A stretch of 6,327 bases of DNA from Verrucomicrobiales bacterium (GTDB taxonomy: Bacteria; Verrucomicrobiota; Verrucomicrobiia; Limisphaerales; UBA1100). Position numbers and translations under genes: made by a program. The notes below the pieces were generated by a model that was given only the letters and a program-made list of their open reading frames with translations, did not search any database and was not told the DNA's origin. Location: the NCBI GenBank assembly GCA_003517285.1, contig DPAW01000291.1, positions 1 through 6,327 on the forward strand, given 5' to 3'. Below, one piece after another: positions 1-6,327 of this stretch (position 1 is its first letter; every line of letters starts with the position of its first letter).

Positions 1-809
1 ATTGCGCTGCGACGAAACGCATTGTTCACCTGCGCCACCGAAATGCGCACGCGTGTTTCTACTCCGCTCTTTCCTCCGCACTGAGTCTCCGCCAAACCGG
101 TATAACAGGCCAACACACCAATGATTGGCGGACCGTAAATCGGTGTTAGCGGCAGAGGCCATAGGTTAGTTGACATCGTATTTGTCAATCTCAGCACATG
201 AGTAAACCCGGGGAAACCCGGCACTCGATTCCTTACCCCCGGTGTGTATGGCCTGAAACCCAATTGCGGCATGGAAATCACTTCCCCATCCGGCGATCGG
301 AATAAGGTCAAGGGATCCGGATGCGCCCCGAAGTTATCCGGCGAATGCACACTACCCCCAGCCAACTCCACAATCGAATGAGCCTCAGCGTCGGCATAAT
401 TAATGAGAAACTTCCGTCCATCAGCCAACTCCACACTGCCCGCCATTACACCCTCATAAGTAATAAAACTCGCCGTCGCCCCGGGCTGCCCAATCACATC
501 ACCGTGCACCTCCGTACTCACCGGATCAGTCTTTTCCGCTCGATTCAATCGCACTTCCACAGTTTCACCAGGAAACAACTCCAGTGAGATCACCTGCTCC
601 CCCGCTTGAACAGCTTCCACGGCGGTGGCATTGATTCGCACATGCCGGAAACGTTCAGCCACCTTAGCCTCAGGCAGCATATCTTGATCACGAGTCGGCA
701 ACTCGTCGGCCACGATTTCCGTCACCACCACCGGCCGCAAAAACCACCAAGTCAGCAACAGAGCCAAAAATAAGCCCCCTGCCAAAAAATATTTTCGGTT
801 TACCGACAT
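1..809 (-). CDS. Exported reprolysin-like (M12-type) metalloprotease, N-terminal part, cut by window edge
   Basis: The frame stays open from ATG at 809 to base 1 (269 codons, no stop), so only the N-terminal part is seen. Residues 1-5 carry a basic start (MSVNRK), followed by a hydrophobic stretch to about residue 24, which is a signal peptide or membrane anchor. Residues about 48-150 look like the propeptide common before secreted M12-type zincins: an RFRHVRIN strand, an [11 protein letters not shown] strand, then [10 protein letters not shown] and a [15 protein letters not shown] block. From about residue 230 the chain reads IIGVLACYT and, after a GG turn, a helix with [11 protein letters not shown]. 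This matches the first strand and helix of the catalytic domain (family pattern: hydrophobic strand ending in YT, then a helix ending N-x-A-x-x-x-S). The HExxHxxGxxH zinc site would lie beyond the window. Cysteines 235 and 244 near the domain start may form a disulfide (inference). Upstream GGATTCAAAAAA gives little Shine-Dalgarno support. The class is fairly secure; substrate unknown. Confidence 0.75.
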   Translation of the reverse strand, partial: MSVNRKYFLAGGLFLALLLTWWFLRPVVVTEIVADELPTRDQDMLPEAKVAERFRHVRINATAVEAVQAGEQVISLELFPGETVEVRLNRAEKTDPVSTEVHGDVIGQPGATASFITYEGVMAGSVELADGRKFLINYADAEAHSIVELAGGSVHSPDNFGAHPDPLTLFRSPDGEVISMPQLGFRPYTPGVRNRVPGFPGFTHVLRLTNTMSTNLWPLPLTPIYGPPIIGVLACYTGLAETQCGGKSGVETRVRISVAQVNNAFRRSA

Positions 810-840
810 TTTTTTGAATCCGAAGAAACCTACCACTTAC

Positions 841-845
841 GAGGA
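841..845 (+). promoter_or_regulatory. Possible Shine-Dalgarno GAGGA for an upstream start at 855
   Basis: GAGGA at 841-845 lies nine bases before an ATG at 855 that is in frame with the small LsrG-like gene. It is the best-looking ribosome site in the 810-947 gap between the divergent protease and the LsrG-like gene. Using it would add 31 residues that the family does not have, so it either marks the true start of a longer protein or is a chance match. I could not identify a convincing -35/-10 pair for either strand in this gap. Confidence 0.35.
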
Positions 846-947
846 AAAAATCCAATGCAAACAATCACGCCAAATCTTTACCCCTCCGTAAACAATAGAG
901 ACACACATTTTATTGGCCGACACAGCACGCGCGCGTATCGTTGGGCC

Positions 948-1253
948 ATGTTGATTGTGCTCGTTCATGTTCATGTGAAACCCGACTTCATCGAAGCCTT
1001 TCGCGAGGCGTCGTTGGAAAATGCCCGCAACAGCATCCAGGAAGCGGGTATCGCGCGCTTTGATGTGCTGCAGGATAATGAGGACCCTACCCGGTTTATC
1101 CTGAATGAAGTATACCGGAACAACGCCGCGCCCGCAGCGCACAAAGAGACCGCTCATTACGCAGCTTGGCGCGATACTGTGGCCGACATGATGGCAGAGC
1201 CCCGCCACGCCGTGAAGCTCACCAACCATTTCCCTGCTGACAGTGAGTGGTAA
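948..1253 (+). CDS. LsrG-like small protein of the ABM (antibiotic biosynthesis monooxygenase) fold
   Basis: This is a 101-residue cytoplasmic protein of the dimeric alpha-beta ABM fold. It resembles E. coli LsrG (a phospho-AI-2 isomerase) and putative quinol monooxygenases. The alignable core includes the first strand [10 protein letters not shown] (residues 1-10), a helix with [14 protein letters not shown], the block [10 protein letters not shown] at about 34-43, the strand FILNEVY at 50-56, and [10 protein letters not shown] at 65-74. LsrG has the equivalent RFDVLQD and FHKTTPHY elements, so residues H65, H70 and Y71 are the likely active-site positions. I chose ATG 948 because family members begin at this strand. 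An in-frame ATG at 855 has a better ribosome site (GAGGA, 841-845) but adds 31 residues without family resemblance. The stop overlaps the start of the downstream dehydrogenase by 11 bases, which implies co-translation and a shared pathway. The substrate cannot be read from the sequence; a role in quorum-signal breakdown is not supported, because no other lsr genes are here. Confidence 0.85.
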   Translation: MLIVLVHVHVKPDFIEAFREASLENARNSIQEAGIARFDVLQDNEDPTRFILNEVYRNNAAPAAHKETAHYAAWRDTVADMMAEPRHAVKLTNHFPADSEW

Positions 1254-2364
1254 CTCGGCCAACCCTGCGTTCGAATTCGCCACGGCCACCCGCATTATTT
1301 TCGGCGAAGGCAAACTCTCCGAAGCGCCTGCGGCCATAGAGGGTTTCGGCCGTAAGGTGCTCGTCGTCACCGGCCGCAACCCCACGCGTGCCGCGCCTTT
1401 ATTGGATTTACTGAAGGAATTCGACTGCGCGGTGCACTGCATTCCCGGTGAGCCGACACTCTCCGACGTTACCGAAGGCATACGGACCGCCGCCGGGCGC
1501 GAGGTTGTGGTCGCCATCGGAGGCGGTAGCGCCATTGATGCCGGCAAGGCCATCGCCGCCCTGGTGACCAACCCAGGAGAACCGCTGAATTACTTGGAAG
1601 TCATCGGCCGCGGCCAACCGCTCACCGAGACGCCCCTGCCGTTTATCGCCATCCCGACCACCGCCGGCACGGGCGCGGAGGTCACGCGCAATGCCGTGAT
1701 CACTTGTCGCGATCGACGCGTAAAAGTGAGCCTGCGTCATCCGCGCATGTTGCCCGCTGTGGCGATTGTTGATCCCGCGCTGACCCATGACCTACCACCG
1801 GCCATCACCGCCGCCACTGGCATGGATGCGTTGACGCAACTGATCGAACCTTTCACTTGCCGCCGCGCCAACCCTCTCACCGACGCCCTGTGCCGCGAAG
1901 CCATTCCGCGTGCCGCGCGCGCCCTGCCGCGGACGTTTGCCGGCGATCCGGCAGCCCGTACGGACATGGCCTACGCCAGCCTGTGCGGCGGTCTGGCTTT
2001 GGCCAATGCCGGCCTGGGTGCCGTGCATGGATTTGCCGCGCCCATCGGAGGCATGTTTCTCGCCCCTCATGGCGCCGTCTGCGCTGCCCTGCTGCCGCAA
2101 GTCTTTGCCGCCAATGCAAAACACAAACCCGACCGTTTTGCGGAAGTGTCCAAAATGCTCGGTGCTGGCACGACCGGTGAATCTGGAGCTATTTGGTTGG
2201 AGAATTTGATACGCAAACTAGGCATTCCCGGTATACCCACTTATGGTATCATGGAAGAAGACTTTCCCGAGATAATCTTAAAAGCCAATGAAGCAAGTAG
2301 CATGAAGGCCAACCCAGTTGAATTATCAAATGTTGAGTTAAACGAAATTCTAAGGCAATCGTGA
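1243..2364 (+). CDS. Iron-containing alcohol dehydrogenase family oxidoreductase with altered metal ligands
   Basis: This 373-residue protein has the usual length and order of the group III Fe-ADH family, which reduces or oxidises alcohols and aldehydes with NAD(P). The N-terminal Rossmann-like domain has [12 protein letters not shown] (39-50), the dinucleotide motif [11 protein letters not shown] (93-103, with D99 and K102) and [10 protein letters not shown] (139-148). The helical metal domain has [11 protein letters not shown] (194-204), [10 protein letters not shown] (261-270) and APHGAVCA (274-281). In FucO the ligands are Asp196, His200, His263 and His277. Here D195, H262 and H276 remain, but His200 is Q199, and the nearby FucO His267 is A266, so metal binding or specificity probably differs. 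Some Fe-ADH subgroups may share this. The start is GTG at 1243, inside the LsrG-like gene and with no clear Shine-Dalgarno, suggesting translational coupling. Codons are G+C-rich up to about base 2160, then turn A+T-rich (many TTA, ATA and AAT). The gene ends in three in-frame stops, TGA TAA TAA. The final ~65 residues still look like the family C-terminus ([20 protein letters not shown]), so the gene appears intact. Confidence 0.93.
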   Translation: MSGNSANPAFEFATATRIIFGEGKLSEAPAAIEGFGRKVLVVTGRNPTRAAPLLDLLKEFDCAVHCIPGEPTLSDVTEGIRTAAGREVVVAIGGGSAIDAGKAIAALVTNPGEPLNYLEVIGRGQPLTETPLPFIAIPTTAGTGAEVTRNAVITCRDRRVKVSLRHPRMLPAVAIVDPALTHDLPPAITAATGMDALTQLIEPFTCRRANPLTDALCREAIPRAARALPRTFAGDPAARTDMAYASLCGGLALANAGLGAVHGFAAPIGGMFLAPHGAVCAALLPQVFAANAKHKPDRFAEVSKMLGAGTTGESGAIWLENLIRKLGIPGIPTYGIMEEDFPEIILKANEASSMKANPVELSNVELNEILRQS

Positions 2365-2365
2365 T

Positions 2366-2381
2366 AATAATGGACATTATT
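2366..2381. repeat. AT-rich palindrome just after the dehydrogenase stop
   Basis: AATAATG (2366-2372) and CATTATT (2375-2381) are perfect inverted arms separated by GA, starting within the tandem stop codons. The hairpin is A+T-rich with a short loop and only two further T residues, so it would be a weak terminator at best. It could equally be an operator-type site for the membrane protein gene starting 56 bases downstream. In such A+T-rich DNA a chance palindrome is quite possible. Confidence 0.3.
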
Positions 2382-2436
2382 TTAAATCAGGCGTTAACTA
2401 AAAAAATTACTCGCACCGCCTTTTATAAACCAAATA

Positions 2437-3165
2437 ATGTTTGAATCACTATATGCCAAAACATTTGCTATCCTTGGAGCACAAATATTAATTACATGGC
2501 TCACCACATTAGTGCTCATTGTAGTAGCTCGAGGGCTTTATAATGCAAAAAAATTCCAGTTTACAGCCACCGAGTCGGAATCAGGGGAAATTGACGTCCA
2601 TATCCCATGGGAAGACATAGCGACCCCTTCCATTTTTATATTTTTTTTCCAATTCTTCATCGGCTTAGGATTAATCTACTGGGGGAAAGACCAAGATATT
2701 TCAATAAGCTTCATTTGGTTCAGCATTTGGTCTGTGCTCACAGGAACCTTACTGGGGATATATTTGCTGCTAAGAAACGAAAACCATGGAAGCAAGGCGC
2801 TCGGAATAACCGTAATAATTACACTTATAGTAGGACTAATAGGAACCTACCCGAGCGTAAACCTATTGCCATTAGGTCCGTTTTTTTTTGTGGCGTTAAT
2901 GTTTCTATTTTCTGGATATACAATCCGCCTTATTCTTGGCCTTCACCAAGCCAGAAAGCCGGCCATATTTGGCGCTTTGATTTTTATAGGGTTTCTCCTC
3001 TATGATTTCAACCGTTTAGCCACATTAAACGAAGCACCCGACGCCAACAACTGGAAAGTTGCAATGGATTTATCAATACAGATATATATAGATTTTATAA
3101 AATTTTTACTTGATATTTTAGAGATTATTTTGGAGTTTATTATATGGGCGGAAGAGGCGGAATAA
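2437..3165 (+). CDS. Bax inhibitor-1 (BI-1/TMBIM, YetJ/YccA-like) family membrane protein
   Basis: This 242-residue integral membrane protein has about seven hydrophobic helices, near residues 8-31, 61-81, 90-112, 121-137, 146-168, 174-190 and 213-235. The opening YAKTFAILGAQILITW and the ending LLYDFNRL plus IYIDFIKFLLDILEIILEF match the BI-1 family pattern. Bacterial YetJ has a di-aspartyl pH sensor in YDTQ and LYLDF; the counterparts here are D190 and D219. Family members are inner-membrane proteins linked to pH-dependent Ca2+ leak (YetJ) or FtsH protease modulation (YccA); which applies here cannot be read from the sequence. Oddities: a polar loop at about 41-60 (TESESGEIDVHIPWED) between the first two helices, an acidic C-terminal tail AEEAE, and coding DNA much richer in A+T than the genes on either side. 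ATG 2437 directly precedes the first helix and has no Shine-Dalgarno; TTTATAAA lies 8-15 bases upstream. The gene sits alone, 72 bases after the dehydrogenase, and shows no link to it. Confidence 0.75.
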   Translation: MFESLYAKTFAILGAQILITWLTTLVLIVVARGLYNAKKFQFTATESESGEIDVHIPWEDIATPSIFIFFFQFFIGLGLIYWGKDQDISISFIWFSIWSVLTGTLLGIYLLLRNENHGSKALGITVIITLIVGLIGTYPSVNLLPLGPFFFVALMFLFSGYTIRLILGLHQARKPAIFGALIFIGFLLYDFNRLATLNEAPDANNWKVAMDLSIQIYIDFIKFLLDILEIILEFIIWAEEAE

Positions 3166-3458
3166 TCCCGCCGTTCTCCAAGAGAAGATTATACGCTTCA
3201 GGCAGTACCAAAGAAAATGGCACGTAGTGGCGAAAGATCCTGGAGCATGTGTTATGGTTTAGGTGCTGCAAGGCACAGCCCAGATTGACGGCTACGGCAA
3301 GCAAGAGGTCATCCTTCTAAGTGAAGCGGGAAAGGCTCTAAATTTGGGAGTTGTAACACCCCCCTAGAGACCAACGATATTAATTCGTGGTACAACTGGG
3401 TAAAACCGGTGAACAGCTTTCGGTTGCAGATAATTTAGGCTCCATTCAGCTTTTATTT
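3166..3458. other. Gap between the BI-1 gene and the nuclease gene, no convincing gene
   Basis: About 290 bases lie here without a recognisable gene. On the plus strand, the frame continuing from 3166 reads PAVLQEKIIRFRQYQRKW and so on to a TAG at about 3260. It then stays open for 34 residues from GTG 3263 to TAG at 3365-3367, including AQIDGYGKQEVILLSEAG. This has the feel of a decayed protein but I cannot name a family. The frame of the nuclease is also open from GTG 3387, giving 24 extra residues before its signal peptide; these resemble no signal-peptide start and are treated as untranslated. Weak possible -10 element GATAAT at 3429-3434, without a good -35, lies upstream of the nuclease ATG. 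Confidence 0.4.
3350..3396. repeat. Imperfect inverted repeat upstream of the nuclease gene
   Basis: GTTGTAACAC (3350-3359) and GTGGTACAAC (3387-3396) are inverted copies with nine of ten bases pairing and 27 bases between them. The pair lies 63 to 109 bases before the nuclease start, so it could be a regulator-binding site or an RNA hairpin in its leader. No T-run follows, so it is not a standard terminator. Only one such pair is seen and chance is a real alternative. Confidence 0.25.
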
Positions 3459-4475
3459 ATGTCGGCTTGGCGCGGTATTTCAGCCATTTTTTATGCCACT
3501 TTCCTCTGTCTCTCTTCACATTTGGTGCAGGCGTGGGATTACGAACGTCATCGACTAATCAACGATCTCGCACTGGACACATTACCCCAGAGCTTCCCCC
3601 GGTTTGTTCTCACGGCTGAAAATCGTGAACGGATCAGATTCCTAGCGGGTGAACCAGATCGCTGGCGTAACACCCGCGATCGTGCATTAAGGCACCTAAA
3701 TAATCCCGACCATTATTTTGATGTCGAATACCTTGCCCAATACGAGTTGAAGACGGAAACCCTCAGTCATTTCCGGTATCGTTTCGTGGAACAAATGGCC
3801 GCTGCCCGAGCACGACTGAAACTGGAGTTACCCGAAGGCAACACCGACCATCTCAAAGGCCATCCGGGATTTATGCCCTGGAGCATCAATGAGCATTATC
3901 TCAAGCTCGTTAGCTCATTTTCCTATCTGCAAGTCTTCAAGACCATGGGCACGCAAGAAGAGATCGCCAACGCCCAAGCCAATGTGGTGTATCGCATGGG
4001 CATCCTCAGCCATTTTGTGGGTGACGCCGCGCAACCTCTCCATACCACTGAGCATTTCAATGGTTGGACCGGTGAAAACCCCAAAGGCTATACCACCAGC
4101 CGCCGATTCCACTCTTGGGTCGACGGCGGTTTCTTCAAAGCCACCTCCGATCCGGACCGGGCAGCCATCACCAAACAACTAAACCCCGCAGCGCTGCTAA
4201 TGCGACCGGCTTCACGCGATTTGGCCAGCGGACAATTCCAAGCAGTAATAGATTACATCCTCGAACAACATCGATTAGTTGAGCCCTTGTATCAACTGGA
4301 TAAGACAGGCAAACTCTCCAAAGAAACCCCCGCAGCCGGAAGACAGTTTTTACATCAACAACTGGCTGCTGGATCGCAAATGCTCGGCAACCTTTGGTTC
4401 ACCGCGTGGAAGGAAGCGCCGCCTGACCGGTTTCTGCAGGTGTACCTCGCCCAACGTAAGTTGAAAGAAGAATGA
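3459..4475 (+). CDS. Exported S1/P1 nuclease / zinc-dependent phospholipase C family enzyme
   Basis: From ATG 3459 the product is 338 residues with a signal peptide at 1-25 (hydrophobic core ISAIFYATFLCL, ending LVQA). Cleavage would leave Trp26 as the mature N-terminus, as in P1 nuclease and phospholipase C, where the terminal Trp itself binds zinc. Against the P1 ligands W1, H6, D45, H60, H116, D120, H126, H149 and D153, I see W26, H31 (WDYERH), D67 (EPDRW), H85 (PDHYFD), H185, D189 and H195 (HFVGDAAQPLH), then H218 and D222 (FHSWVD). All nine are present with the key spacings kept, so an active trinuclear zinc site is expected. Such enzymes cleave single-stranded DNA or RNA, or phospholipids; which applies here cannot be decided. 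Action in the periplasm or outside the cell is inferred. The frame also opens upstream from GTG 3387, but 24 residues before the signal would spoil export, so ATG 3459 is preferred despite no clear Shine-Dalgarno. The stop overlaps the next gene's start as ATGA, indicating coupling. Confidence 0.85.
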   Translation: MSAWRGISAIFYATFLCLSSHLVQAWDYERHRLINDLALDTLPQSFPRFVLTAENRERIRFLAGEPDRWRNTRDRALRHLNNPDHYFDVEYLAQYELKTETLSHFRYRFVEQMAAARARLKLELPEGNTDHLKGHPGFMPWSINEHYLKLVSSFSYLQVFKTMGTQEEIANAQANVVYRMGILSHFVGDAAQPLHTTEHFNGWTGENPKGYTTSRRFHSWVDGGFFKATSDPDRAAITKQLNPAALLMRPASRDLASGQFQAVIDYILEQHRLVEPLYQLDKTGKLSKETPAAGRQFLHQQLAAGSQMLGNLWFTAWKEAPPDRFLQVYLAQRKLKEE

Positions 4476-6327
4476 TTCGTCTATTTGCCATCGGACTGCT
4501 CCCACTCGCCTTCGCCGCGAGTGCCGCGGATCCGTTGGCCGAGGCCCGGGCCGCTTACGCCCGCGGTGACTTCACCAACACCATCAGCCATGCCACCAAC
4601 TCTATTGCCAAAAACCCGTGGCAGGAGGATTCCCGTGTGCTGCACATCCGTGCGCTGATGGCACAGGGACAATTTGCGGAGGCCCATACCGTCACCACCA
4701 ACGCCATGGCCAAGCTGGCCAGCAGCGTGCGCGTGCTCTGGATGGCGCATGAGGTGTTTCATTTCAACAACGATCCCAAAGGTGCCACCAATGCGCTGGC
4801 GGAAATCAACCGCCTCGCTGGTATCCGCGGCTGGGCGTACCGGAATGCTCCAGATCTGATCGTACTCGGCCGCACGGCGCTGAAGCTGGATGCCGACCCC
4901 AAGCTGGTGCTCGATAAGCTATATCATCCCGCACGCGAACATGATCCCAACTTTGCCGGCACGGCTCAGGCCATTGGCGATCTGGCGTTGTCCAAGAGCG
5001 ATTATGAACTGGCCGGACGCACCTTTCAGCTAGCGCTCAAGCAGCATCCTAAAAATGCCGATCTCCATTTCGGCGCAGCCCGCGCTTTTGCGCCTTCGGA
5101 CGGCAAGACGATGACGCAACATTTGCAGGCGACTCTGACGGCTAACCCAAATCATGCCGGTGCACGCTTGTTGATGGCCGATCGCCTAATTGATCGCGAA
5201 GCCTACGACGAGGCTGAGACGCAACTTTCCAAGGTGCTCGCCGTGAACCCACATCATCCCGAGGCCTGGGCCTATCGTGGCGTCATCGCCCATCTCCGCG
5301 CCGACACTAACGCTGAACGCAAAGCTCGCGAACAGGCATTGGCCCACTGGAAAACCAATCCGCGCGTGGATCATTTGATCGGCAAAAAACTCTCGCAGAA
5401 ATACCGCTTTGCCGAGGGATCCGAGCACCAGAAACAGGCGCTGGCTTTTGATGAGAAGTATCTACCTGCAAAGATCCAGCTCGCGCAGGATTTGCTGCGG
5501 CTCGGCTTTGAAAAAGAAGGCTGGGCCATGACCGAGGCCGCCCATGAATCTGACGGCTACGATGTCACAACCTACAACCTCGTGACCCTACGCGATACGC
5601 TCGGCAAATACACCACGCTTACCAACGCCAATTTCATCGTCCGCATGGACCCGCATGAGGCGGCCATTTATGGCCCGCGCGCCCTTCGCCTGCTCGATCG
5701 CGCGCATGATACGTTGTGTAAAAAGTACGGCCTAGAGCTGGAACAACGCACTACGGTAGAAATCTTCGCCGAACAAAAGGATTTTGGCGTGCGCACCTTC
5801 GGCATGCCGGACAATCCGGGTTTTCTTGGCGTGTGTTTTGGCTGCGTGATTACCGCCAATAGCCCGGCCTCGCAGATGCCCGCGCCAGCCAATTGGGAAA
5901 GCGTTCTCTGGCACGAATTTTGCCACACGGTTACGCTGGCACTTACACGCAACAAAATGCCGCGCTGGCTCAGTGAAGGCATCAGTGTGTACGAGGAGCG
6001 CCAAGCAGAGCCGACCTGGGGACAGCGAATGAACCCGCGCTTCCGGGAATTGATTCTTGGCGGTGAACTAACTCCTGTAAGCAAAATGAGCGGCGCGTTT
6101 TTGGCGCCGGAAAGTAATCTTCATCTACAATTTGCCTATTATCAATCTTCGCTGGTGGTGGAACATCTCACCGAACGCTTTGGACTCGAAGCGATCCGTA
6201 ATATTCTCAAGGATCTCGGTGAAGGCGTGGAGATCAATGCAGCCATTGCCAAGCACACCGAGCCATTAGACAAACTGGAGACCGCCTTCCGCGCGTACGC
6301 CGTGGCCAAGGCCAAGGCGCTGGCGCC
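4472..6327 (+). CDS. Exported TPR protein with C-terminal gluzincin-type (peptidase MA-like) HExxH domain, cut by window edge
   Basis: ATG 4472 overlaps the nuclease stop by four bases (ATGA), with purine-rich AAAGAAG just upstream. The frame is open to the window end: 618 codons, no stop. Residues 1-18 form a signal peptide (MIRLFAIGLLPLAF, then AASA). Residues about 19-350 are helical repeats of TPR type; clear units are FQLALKQHPKNADLHFGAAR at about 191-210 and AYDEAETQLSKVLAVNPHHP at about 244-263. From about 390 a domain with NFIVRMDPHEAAIYGPRAL begins, then VRTFGMPDNPGFLGVCFG, leading to the zinc site HEFCH (H481, E482, H485) and RWLSEGISVYEE, in which E502 is the expected third ligand. 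This HExxH with a downstream SEG glutamate is the peptidase MA-like gluzincin pattern. The protein is probably a periplasmic or surface protease using TPRs to hold partners or substrate; target unknown. C484 inside the motif is less usual. Similar TPR-protease proteins are, from memory, common in Verrucomicrobia and Planctomycetes. Confidence 0.85.
   Translation, partial: MIRLFAIGLLPLAFAASAADPLAEARAAYARGDFTNTISHATNSIAKNPWQEDSRVLHIRALMAQGQFAEAHTVTTNAMAKLASSVRVLWMAHEVFHFNNDPKGATNALAEINRLAGIRGWAYRNAPDLIVLGRTALKLDADPKLVLDKLYHPAREHDPNFAGTAQAIGDLALSKSDYELAGRTFQLALKQHPKNADLHFGAARAFAPSDGKTMTQHLQATLTANPNHAGARLLMADRLIDREAYDEAETQLSKVLAVNPHHPEAWAYRGVIAHLRADTNAERKAREQALAHWKTNPRVDHLIGKKLSQKYRFAEGSEHQKQALAFDEKYLPAKIQLAQDLLRLGFEKEGWAMTEAAHESDGYDVTTYNLVTLRDTLGKYTTLTNANFIVRMDPHEAAIYGPRALRLLDRAHDTLCKKYGLELEQRTTVEIFAEQKDFGVRTFGMPDNPGFLGVCFGCVITANSPASQMPAPANWESVLWHEFCHTVTLALTRNKMPRWLSEGISVYEERQAEPTWGQRMNPRFRELILGGELTPVSKMSGAFLAPESNLHLQFAYYQSSLVVEHLTERFGLEAIRNILKDLGEGVEINAAIAKHTEPLDKLETAFRAYAVAKAKALA

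Noticed and set aside
321..587. 88-codon plus-strand frame opposite the partial metalloprotease
   Set aside because: The minus-strand frame carries recognisable propeptide and catalytic-domain patterns; the plus frame is rich in Arg, His and Ser with no motif.
948..1253. Calling the small gene lsrG
   Set aside because: Fold and motifs are similar but no other AI-2 genes are present and the family covers many substrates.
837..1571. 244-codon open frame on the minus strand across the LsrG-like and dehydrogenase genes
   Set aside because: Low-complexity Ala/Met/Ser-rich translation with no family resemblance, antisense to two recognised genes; a shadow of G+C-rich codons.
1737..2209. Several overlapping frames on both strands inside the dehydrogenase
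   Set aside because: All lie in DNA coding for the Fe-ADH metal domain and have Arg/Gly/Ala-rich compositions typical of shadows.
3156..3172. GGCGG/CCGCC hairpin across the BI-1 stop as a terminator
   Set aside because: Only a five-base stem and no T-run follows, so it does not meet the pattern of an intrinsic terminator.
3387..3458. N-terminal extension of the nuclease from GTG 3387
   Set aside because: It would place 24 polar residues before a clear signal peptide starting at ATG 3459.
5668..6084. 138-codon minus-strand frame opposite the HExxH domain
   Set aside because: The plus frame carries the HEFCH and WLSEG motifs; the antisense frame has no recognisable pattern.
1..6327. CRISPR array, tRNA, rRNA, insertion sequence, phage or toxin-antitoxin genes
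   Set aside because: No regularly spaced direct repeats, transposase or integrase motifs, or tRNA cloverleaf were seen by eye on either strand.

Overview
The window holds parts or all of six protein-coding genes of a Gram-negative-type bacterium. No RNA gene, insertion sequence, CRISPR array or phage gene could be recognised. Gene content suggests the Verrucomicrobia-Planctomycetes neighbourhood: a large secreted TPR plus HExxH protease, a Zn-dependent S1/P1-type nuclease, a reprolysin-like protease, and starts that mostly lack a Shine-Dalgarno site. That placement is inference from protein style only and has not been tested by any search.

Layout. (1) Bases 1-809, minus strand: the first 269 codons of an exported metalloprotease of the reprolysin-like (M12-type) class; it has a propeptide and the beginning of the catalytic domain, and leaves the window before the zinc motif. 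(2) Bases 948-2364, plus strand: an LsrG/ABM-type small monooxygenase-fold protein overlapping an iron-alcohol-dehydrogenase-fold oxidoreductase by 11 bases, probably one operon. (3) Bases 2437-3165, plus strand: a seven-helix Bax inhibitor-1/TMBIM-type membrane protein in strikingly A+T-rich DNA. The A+T-rich character begins inside the last ~65 codons of the upstream dehydrogenase. (4) Bases 3166-3458: a gap with no convincing gene. (5) Bases 3459-6327, plus strand: an exported S1/P1-family nuclease/phospholipase C with all nine expected zinc ligands, overlapping by ATGA a large exported TPR protein with a C-terminal gluzincin-type HExxH...E peptidase domain that runs off the window.

Functionally, three of the six products are predicted to leave the cytoplasm and hydrolyse macromolecules (two proteases and a nuclease or phospholipase). 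The central pair looks like small-molecule carbonyl/alcohol metabolism, and the BI-1 protein looks like a membrane ion-leak or stress protein. No link between the three groups is visible beyond proximity. The most notable points are the composition break inside the dehydrogenase gene, its altered metal-site residues, and the translationally coupled nuclease-protease pair. I see no clear evidence of an undescribed multi-gene system.
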